DNA from: Dehalococcoidales bacterium
Lineage (GTDB): Bacteria; Chloroflexota; Dehalococcoidia; Dehalococcoidales; UBA3254
Reading direction: 5' to 3'
NCBI GenBank assembly: GCA_016926695.1
Contig: JAFGOB010000122.1
Coordinates: 1 to 20,515 of the forward strand
DNA length: 20,515 nt
A program made the translations under genes and the position numbers. The notes below the pieces were generated by a model that had not been told where the DNA came from, made no database searches, and saw only the letters and a program-made list of their open reading frames with translations. Of this stretch, positions 15,536 through 20,515 are shown piece by piece (position 1 is the stretch's first letter; each line of letters begins with the position of its first letter).

Positions 15536-15832
15536 ATGAAAAATCAGGAAGAAAAACCTGACAAAGAGGCAATGCGAGTAGAGAAGTTGAAAGCAGAGGA
15601 TGCCAGGTTATTGGCCAAAGAACAAGCCAGGACCAAAGTCTATCTGGCCAGAGAACAGGAAATTGAAAGGGTGCAAAAGCTCAAGGAAAATCAAAGGGCA
15701 GAGGAAAGAGCCAGGGAAGAAGCTACAGAACTGGTTAAAGAAAAAGCCCGCAGGGAAGCTTACCTGGCCAGAGAAAAAATCATTGCCCGGGAACAAGAAA
15801 CCAGGAAACTAAAAAACCAGGGTCTAACCTGA
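15536..15832 (+). CDS. Charged helical (K/E/R/A-rich) 98-aa protein
   Basis: A 98-residue, almost wholly helical, highly charged protein with no glycine or aromatic core. Residues about 28-45 (KEQARTKVYLAREQEIER) recur at about 68-85 (VKEKARREAYLAREKIIA), a 40-residue internal repeat around YLARE. This suggests a single long alpha-helix or coiled coil. No catalytic motif or membrane segment. GGAG (15525-15528) lies seven bases before the ATG. It follows the radical SAM gene by 46 bases in the same direction. The low complexity means sequence matches to other K/E-rich proteins would be uninformative. Confidence 0.7.
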   Translation: MKNQEEKPDKEAMRVEKLKAEDARLLAKEQARTKVYLAREQEIERVQKLKENQRAEERAREEATELVKEKARREAYLAREKIIAREQETRKLKNQGLT

Positions 15833-16376
15833 TCACGGCCATAGCCTTTTCTGAAGAGTTTAACATCTCCACAGATCAAAACCCGAACAATTGGTAGTAT
15901 GGTTACAAAAAATGATGTTCCGTAATCCCTGATTTGAGTCAGTCGATTCTACCGGCGAAGCGTAATTTCTACATAATGGACCACCGGATAAGGACAATCT
16001 CCAGGCAGCGTTTGAAGAACTTGCCTGGCTTTATATATCATGCTCAGTTTCGGCTGGAAATATCTCAGGCTGATAAGGGGCGTCTGGATGATAACAACGT
16101 CCACCCGGGGGTATTCTCAATCTCCTCTATATGCAACATCTTATTACTTCGCGGATGAAGCGAGGTATGTTTGAGCCTTTTGCGGCTTAAGAAAAGCTGC
16201 TGGTCCCGCATTCCGGATCCTCCTGTGAGGGTATATCGCCCCTTAATCCACCATCTGACGAGGCTGATCAAGCCTGAGTATTTTCACCAAATTGGTATAG
16301 AAACCTCATGCCTATTTGAGGCTATTAGATGGCGGATCAAGGTTGCCCTGATAGCATTTTTCCATTAACTTACTTT
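15833..16376. other. Gap with no recognisable gene
   Basis: This stretch of about 540 bases holds only short frames without ribosome binding sites. Some read like decayed coding sequence (for example LQAAFEELAWLYIS near 15998-16039, plus strand), but I cannot assign a family. AAGGGGCG at about 16075-16082 recurs inverted at about 16229-16236. Confidence 0.35.
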
Positions 16377-16404
16377 ATAATTACCATAATTACCCTGTAA
16401 TTAT
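16377..16404. promoter_or_regulatory. Tandem ATAATTACC repeat and palindrome before the stress protein
   Basis: ATAATTACC occurs twice in tandem (16377-16385, 16386-16394), and TAATTAT (16398-16404) is an inverted copy of its first seven bases. TATAAT at 16376-16381 overlaps the first unit as a possible -10. The group lies 27 bases before the ATG and could be a promoter with an operator. Confidence 0.45.
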
Positions 16405-16430
16405 CCTGAAAACTTGATGGAGGGATCGAT

Positions 16431-17297
16431 ATGTACCGCAAAATGCTGGTCTTGCTGGACGGCTCGAAGCTGGCGGAGGTAGTCTGCAGCTATGCCCTGG
16501 AGCTGTCACTCCGCCTGAATACCGAAATCGAGCTGCTGCATGTGTGCAGTCCGCATGAATCTGATCAGCTTTCAATGCGTCAGGCCTATATGGATCAGAT
16601 GGCTGAAAAACTGAGCAGTCAAATGGCGCAGGCGCATGCCGGGGCAGGAGTTCAGACAGATGTACTGAAGATAAAGGCGCAGGTTAAAATACTGGTAGGC
16701 TATCCGGCGGAGGAGATCCTGAGATATGCCGAAAACAACCGGATCGACCTGATCGTGCTTTCCACTCACGGCCAGTCCGGGATCAGGGTCTGGGACATCG
16801 GCAATGTGGCCAACAAGGTGATCCATGCCTCGAAGGTGGATATACTGATGGTACCCACTGAGCTTAAAGAAGAGGCTGTTTACGACAGGCTGTCCATTAG
16901 TACCATCATAATCCCGCTGGATGGCACCAGCCTGTCGGAAGCGGTAATCCCGCATGCTGTCAGCCTGGCTAAACAAGGGCATACCGAATCCGAGGTGATA
17001 CTGATAAATGTCGATGACCCGGAACGGCAGCAGGCCGGAATGACGAATATGGAGCAATACCTGGACGGTATGGTCAAACGGCTGGAAAAGGAAGGCCTGA
17101 GGGCTCGCGCTAAACTGCTGAAGGGTGATACAGCAGAGAGCATCATAGGCTACATCGAGAATAATCCCGCAAATTTAGTGGTGATGTCAACCCATGCCCA
17201 TAAGGGGCTTACCACCATGGTTTTCAGCAGTGTCCTGGAGCATGTACTGCATATGGTCAAGAAGGCCCCCGTTTTGGTGGTCAAGCCGGAGGGCTAG
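16431..17297 (+). CDS. Universal stress protein with two UspA domains
   Basis: A 288-residue protein of two tandem UspA domains: residues about 1-145 (MYRKMLVLLDGS ... VDILMVP) and about 154-288 (ISTIIIPLDGTS ... APVLVVKPEG). Each begins with the strand and DG loop of the family. The ATP-binding motif G-2x-G-9x-G(S/T) is degenerate in both: STHGQSGIRVWDIGNVAN in the first (111-128) and STHAHKGLTTMVFSSV in the second, so nucleotide binding may be altered or lost. Such proteins act in the cytosol in stress or energy-limited survival. GGAGGG (16419-16424) is seven bases before the ATG. It is a monocistronic unit, and its stop codon abuts a MITE-like pair. Confidence 0.88.
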   Translation: MYRKMLVLLDGSKLAEVVCSYALELSLRLNTEIELLHVCSPHESDQLSMRQAYMDQMAEKLSSQMAQAHAGAGVQTDVLKIKAQVKILVGYPAEEILRYAENNRIDLIVLSTHGQSGIRVWDIGNVANKVIHASKVDILMVPTELKEEAVYDRLSISTIIIPLDGTSLSEAVIPHAVSLAKQGHTESEVILINVDDPERQQAGMTNMEQYLDGMVKRLEKEGLRARAKLLKGDTAESIIGYIENNPANLVVMSTHAHKGLTTMVFSSVLEHVLHMVKKAPVLVVKPEG

Positions 17298-17455
17298 TGT
17301 AGTGTCTTTCGGAAAGATTGCCAATAATTTAGCTTTATTTCATTGTATAGAGAAGTCTGAGACGCTACACCAGTGTAGTGCTTCATAAACAGCTTTAAGT
17401 AGCTTGAATCCAAAAGCGCGCTGAACACTGTAAACTTAACTGACTGGCGCTACAC
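17297..17455. repeat. Two adjacent MITE-like units with GTGTAGYGYC ends
   Basis: Unit A (17297-17370, 74 bases) begins GTGTAGTGTC and ends GACGCTACAC, whose reverse complement matches in nine of ten bases. After CA, unit B (17373-17455, 83 bases) begins GTGTAGTG and ends GGCGCTACAC. The junction forms the palindrome CTACAC-CA-GTGTAG. Neither unit encodes a protein. The arrangement suggests two small non-autonomous elements in tandem, or one element and a partial copy. No clear target duplication is seen. Confidence 0.55.
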
Positions 17456-17516
17456 CAGAACAGAATACATGGCCGGTCTCACAGCCGGTCGTAAATTGAA
17501 TATAAGGAGATAATGG

Positions 17517-18329
17517 ATGGACCTGACAGCTTTTTCTCTGGAAGGCAGGACAGCCATCGTTACCGGGGCGGCTGGCATCCGGGGTATCGGAAGGGCGACG
17601 GCCCTGGCCCTGGCCAAAGCGGGGGCTGATGTGGCGATATGCGACCTGAATGTCAGCGGAGAGGACTTCGATCTGGAGGGAACGGCCGAGGGGATCAGGA
17701 AACTGGGGAAACGCGTCTTTGCGGCCGGGGTGGATGTATCGCAGGAAGACCAGGTCAACAGCTTCGTTGCGGATACAGCCCGCGAGCTGGGCGCAGTGGA
17801 TATCCTGGTAAACAACGCCGGCATCGCTGCCTCCGAGTCTTTCGCGGGCGATTCCAATGAGCGCTGGGAAAGGATAATGGAGGTCAATCTGAGGGGCAAC
17901 TACCGCTGCACCAGGGCGGTCAGCAAAATAATGATGGAACGCAAGAGGGGGAGTATCGTCAACATCGCCTCAGCGGCGGGGTTGAGGTGGGTCCCCGGAC
18001 AGTTTATCTACGGGATCTCCAAGGCGGGTATCATGCAGATGACCAGGTGGCTGGGCCGCGAGCTGGGCAGGTATAATATACGGGTCAATGCCGTGGCCCC
18101 CGCGGCGACCGTAACCGATATGAAACGCCATTTCCTGGATGAGACCATCCAGATCAGCCGGGAGGAGATGGACCGGCAGATGGACCAGGTTTGCGAAAGG
18201 ATCCCTCTCGGACGGAGGGGCAGCCCGGAGGATGTGGCCAACGTGGTGCTGTTTTTCGCCTCGGACGCCTCGGGTTATGTTACCGGACAGACCATCCTGG
18301 TTGATGGAGGACTGCTGCTTTCGGGATAA
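17517..18329 (+). CDS. SDR-family oxidoreductase
   Basis: A 270-residue classical short-chain dehydrogenase/reductase. The cofactor loop TGAAGIRGIGRA (16-27) is a longer variant of TGxxxGIG, and Asp43 after strand 2 suggests NAD(H) preference. NNAG is at 99-102, Asn124 in MEVNLRGN, and the catalytic Ser152 (IASAAG), Tyr165 and Lys169 (YGISK) are present. The C-terminus VTGQTILVDGG is typical. It probably oxidises or reduces a secondary alcohol or ketone; the substrate is unknown. AAGGAG (17504-17509) is seven bases before the ATG. The enolase-superfamily gene follows in the same direction, hinting at a shared catabolic step. Confidence 0.92.
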   Translation: MDLTAFSLEGRTAIVTGAAGIRGIGRATALALAKAGADVAICDLNVSGEDFDLEGTAEGIRKLGKRVFAAGVDVSQEDQVNSFVADTARELGAVDILVNNAGIAASESFAGDSNERWERIMEVNLRGNYRCTRAVSKIMMERKRGSIVNIASAAGLRWVPGQFIYGISKAGIMQMTRWLGRELGRYNIRVNAVAPAATVTDMKRHFLDETIQISREEMDRQMDQVCERIPLGRRGSPEDVANVVLFFASDASGYVTGQTILVDGGLLLSG

Positions 18330-18426
18330 ACCGCAGCGGTGGTCGCGGCCGGTTTGAAAATTATTGATGATTGAGGATAACGATCATGTAAAAGCTGTCC
18401 GGCGTCATGACGGCGGCCGGGCGATC

Positions 18427-18447
18427 AAAGGAGGTGGACCTATGTGA
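18427..18447 (+). promoter_or_regulatory. Orphan perfect Shine-Dalgarno with ATG-TGA
   Basis: AAAGGAGGTG (18427-18436) is the full complement of the 16S anti-Shine-Dalgarno and lies seven bases (from GGAGG) before an ATG at 18442 that is followed at once by TGA. This is a start-stop mini-ORF. A GTG at 18444 in another frame would open 29 codons running into the next gene (with Cys/His residues). It could control ribosome loading on the downstream gene; it may equally be chance or a dead start. Confidence 0.45.
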
Positions 18448-18513
18448 GGACGTGCCGGAACCACTTCGGATGTCAGCGGGGAAAGACTGCATATTGTATA
18501 TTAAGGAGTGAAA

Positions 18514-19698
18514 ATGAAGATAACCAAAATTGAATGTTACCCCATCAGCCTGCCGCGGCCCGCGCCCAGCACGCGTGTCAGCAAGACCGTACTGATCAAG
18601 ATGTATACGGATGAGGGAGTTACAGGGGTTGCTGAGGCCGGAGAGTTTATCGGTACTTCAAACGACCAGGACATCGTGATGCTGATATTAAAAAGCTGGG
18701 AGCCTATCCTGATAGGCGCCAATCCCTTCGATAAAGAGCTGATCCTGGCTAAAATCAACCACCTGATCCGTGACATTACTGTAGGGCTGTCTTATCCAAA
18801 CGTGGTGGCTCTTGTCGATTTCGCCTTATGGGACCTGGTGGGTAGGGCTCTCAACCAGCCCATCTACCAGCTTCTGGGAGGCAAGGCCTGTGAAAAGCTG
18901 GCCGTTGACTATGTGATCGGCGAAGTTGCCACCTCCACCCCGGAACAGATAGCCAAAAGGGTGCAAAGGGCGCTGGATAACGGCGTGCGGACCATGTGTA
19001 TAAAGGTGGGAGGCTTCTGGGGCAGCGATTTCGAGCACGATATCGTGAATGTGAGAACGGTCAGGAAGGCTATCGGCGATCGCGATGATGTGCATCTATG
19101 TATCGATGCCAACGGTTGCATGGACTATACCAGTTCGCTGGAAATGGCCAACCGGCTGGATAACTGCAATCTATTCAAGTTCGAGCAGCCTACTCCCTGG
19201 TGGGATGTAGACGGCCTGGCGCGTTTACGCCGGAATATCAATATGGCTGTCTGCCCGCATGAGGGGAGTACCCCGATTTCCGGACTTATGGAGATTATCA
19301 AAAAGGATGCTGCCGATATGGCGGGCACCAAGCTGGTCTGGGCAGGCGGCATATCCGAAATTGTGAGGTGGGGCGCTATCGCGAAGGCCGCAGACCTGGG
19401 CGTGTACTGCGGTTCCATGAACGGTCCTTATGAGGCGGCTTTCCAGGCCCAGTGGCTGTGCTCGGATACCTGGTACGGCAACCTGGCCCATGCCAATTTC
19501 TTCCCCATGGCCTACCACGATACGTTTGATACCACCGGCGAGCTGCACAGGGAGGACCTGGTGGTCAAGCCAATGGCCTATAAGAACGGCTATTTCTATC
19601 CGCCGGACGGACCGGGCGTAGGCCTGGAGTTGAACGAAAAGGCCCTGCCCAAGTTCATCACACCGGGAATGAGCCCTATCACCATCGGCGGAAAATAG
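18514..19698 (+). CDS. Enolase-superfamily (mandelate racemase/muconate lactonizing-like) enzyme
   Basis: A 394-residue enzyme with the N-terminal capping domain (1-125) and TIM barrel of the MR/MLE group. The metal ligands are well placed: Asp198 (CIDANG), Glu224 (FKFEQP) and Glu250 (CPHEG), each 26 residues apart. Of the usual KxK base pair at the end of strand 2, only Lys164 is present (CIKVGG; the first Lys is Cys162). The catalytic His of the mandelate racemase subgroup, in VAPH, is replaced by VYCGSMNG (297-304). The reaction is therefore uncertain; dehydratase or isomerase on a hydroxyacid or sugar acid is likely. AAGGAG (18503-18508) is five bases before the ATG at 18514; a GTG at 18508 would overlap that site. 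It ends the operon before a clear terminator. Confidence 0.88.
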   Translation: MKITKIECYPISLPRPAPSTRVSKTVLIKMYTDEGVTGVAEAGEFIGTSNDQDIVMLILKSWEPILIGANPFDKELILAKINHLIRDITVGLSYPNVVALVDFALWDLVGRALNQPIYQLLGGKACEKLAVDYVIGEVATSTPEQIAKRVQRALDNGVRTMCIKVGGFWGSDFEHDIVNVRTVRKAIGDRDDVHLCIDANGCMDYTSSLEMANRLDNCNLFKFEQPTPWWDVDGLARLRRNINMAVCPHEGSTPISGLMEIIKKDAADMAGTKLVWAGGISEIVRWGAIAKAADLGVYCGSMNGPYEAAFQAQWLCSDTWYGNLAHANFFPMAYHDTFDTTGELHREDLVVKPMAYKNGYFYPPDGPGVGLELNEKALPKFITPGMSPITIGGK

Positions 19699-19754
19699 GC
19701 CTTCGATCGGTTGATCAAATACTCTGTTTACAAATATATTTGGAAATGAAGCAA

Positions 19755-19785
19755 AAGCCGGGGAAAACAGCCCCCGGCTTATTTC
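19755..19785 (+). terminator. Rho-independent terminator of the enolase-superfamily gene
   Basis: AAGCCGGGG (19755-19763) pairs perfectly with CCCCGGCTT (19772-19780), a 9-bp GC-rich stem with an 8-base loop, followed by ATTTC. It lies 57 bases after the stop codon. The T-run is short. Confidence 0.75.
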
Positions 19786-19935
19786 AAGGAAGGCTGGGCG
19801 TGATACATAAATAACGCTCCTTTCTTCCAATAGGCCTGCCATTACTTTTCTCCCTAAACGGAGCACGGCAACAGCAGGTTACCACAGAATCCCCCTGTTT
19901 TCACCCTCTCCATATCCCCCGACCATTCTGAGGTA

Positions 19936-20292
19936 CCCCGATTTTTTTCACTTCCATCGAGGTGCCATGAATCTCTTGATACCGGATTTGCTTCTTATTA
20001 AAATGCCCCGATTGGGAGAAAGGGATATCTCGGGTCTCAGAATAGGCAGAAAGATACTGAATATATAGTATATATAGCACTTGTTTTGATACGTCATTGC
20101 GAGGAGTGTAACGACGAAGCAATCTCAAAACAAGTATAAATAGAATAGGCCAGCAATCGCCGATCGGGTGAAAAGGTGCGATCGGGCTCCATCCCTGACC
20201 TGAAACAGGGGCAGAATAAGATACGATTATCCCGATCCCGGATACAAAGCTATGAGATCGCTTCGGAGGGGGGAAGCCGCCTCGCGAAGACG
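19936..20292 (+). repeat. Cluster of dispersed repeat modules
   Basis: Non-coding block. (1) 20007-20034 holds a CCCGA/TCGGG hairpin. (2) 20052-20129 matches copy 1 (980-1055, opposite strand) over about 77 bases and has its own stem, ACTTGTTTTGA (20079-20089) with TCAAAACAAGT (20125-20135), an 11-bp perfect inverted repeat. (3) 20160-20189 repeats the CCGAT...AAAAGG...ATCGGG-CTC module seen at 1094-1126. (4) 20254-20292 (GAGATCGCTTCGG ... CTCGCGAAGACG) is a degenerate inverted copy of the CGTCATTGCGAG...GAAGCAATCTC unit at 20092-20126, so 20092-20292 is bounded by inverted ends. The frames open across it are not genes. Confidence 0.75.
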
Positions 20293-20413
20293 AATTGGGA
20301 TGCAATATTCGATTATAAGCGAGTTTGGAATCTAAATATGGTTGGCAGACTGAAAGGAAAAGGGCTTACAGGATACAACCTTTATGTTGATAAAATAAAT
20401 TACAAAACACATC

Positions 20414-20441
20414 TTGACAAATGCAATATTTGTGCTATAAT
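20414..20441 (+). promoter_or_regulatory. Near-consensus promoter facing out of the window
   Basis: TTGACA (20414-20419) and TATAAT (20436-20441) are both perfect, 16 bases apart. The inverted pair ACAAAT/ATTTGT (20417-20422, 20428-20433) overlaps the -35 and spacer, so it may be an operator. The driven gene starts beyond 20515. Confidence 0.75.
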
Positions 20442-20515
20442 ACGGTAACAATATAACATCATACGCATAAACTTATGTTTGCCTGATCATGTATTTCTTC
20501 CGGCGGCATATATAA

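Noticed and set aside
16171..16368. 65-codon plus-strand frame before the stress protein
   Set aside because: No ribosome binding site and no recognisable family; composition could be decayed coding sequence but nothing supports a gene.
20176..20448. Plus-strand 90-codon frame at the right edge
   Set aside because: It runs through repeat modules and over a promoter, has no ribosome binding site and no family-like sequence.

Overview
This window looks like a chromosomal segment of an anaerobic or facultative environmental bacterium. My best guess is a Dehalococcoidia-like member of the Chloroflexota. That rests on gestalt: a VAO-type flavoprotein / CCG-domain iron-sulfur operon, a tandem-domain universal stress protein, a COG3044 ATPase, many dispersed repeats and moderate GC. 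No rRNA or marker gene is present, so the assignment is weak. No tRNA, rRNA or CRISPR array was seen.

Left edge (1-1438): the window opens inside a mobile group II intron. Its last 86 bases fold as domains V and VI, and they end 25 bases before an alpha/beta-hydrolase gene. A dispersed repeat, a perfect hairpin and a candidate promoter follow.

Main operon (1439-6144, +): FAD-linked oxidase, an unannotated 46-residue ORF, an Fe-S protein with two CCG domains, and a second, larger FAD-linked oxidase. The plan recalls GlcD/GlcE/GlcF-type respiratory 2-hydroxyacid oxidases, with the flavoproteins oxidising a substrate and the Fe-S protein passing electrons to the quinone or another carrier. The substrate is unknown.

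Minus-strand block (6332-11959): a lipoprotein; a COG3044 ABC-class ATPase that has lost its nucleotide-binding core by an internal out-of-frame deletion; an MBL-fold hydrolase; an LpxL/HtrB-type acyltransferase; a SAM methyltransferase; and a PadR regulator. Near-identical palindromes lie in front of padR and in front of the methyltransferase, suggesting one autoregulated unit.

Middle plus-strand block (12216-15832): a cupin protein with a good promoter; a decayed RelE/HigB-like toxin gene; a 38-residue single-pass membrane peptide with a strong ribosome binding site; a radical SAM protein; and a short, highly charged helical protein behind it.

Right part (16377-19785, +): a tandem universal stress protein; two back-to-back MITE-like units; an SDR dehydrogenase; an orphan perfect Shine-Dalgarno followed by ATG-TGA; and an enolase-superfamily (mandelate racemase/muconate lactonizing-like) enzyme ending in a clear terminator. 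SDR plus enolase-superfamily enzyme suggests hydroxyacid or sugar-acid catabolism, which might connect to the flavoprotein operon, but this is inference. The right edge is a repeat cluster, one module of which matches the repeat at 980-1055 in opposite orientation, and a near-consensus promoter facing out of the window.
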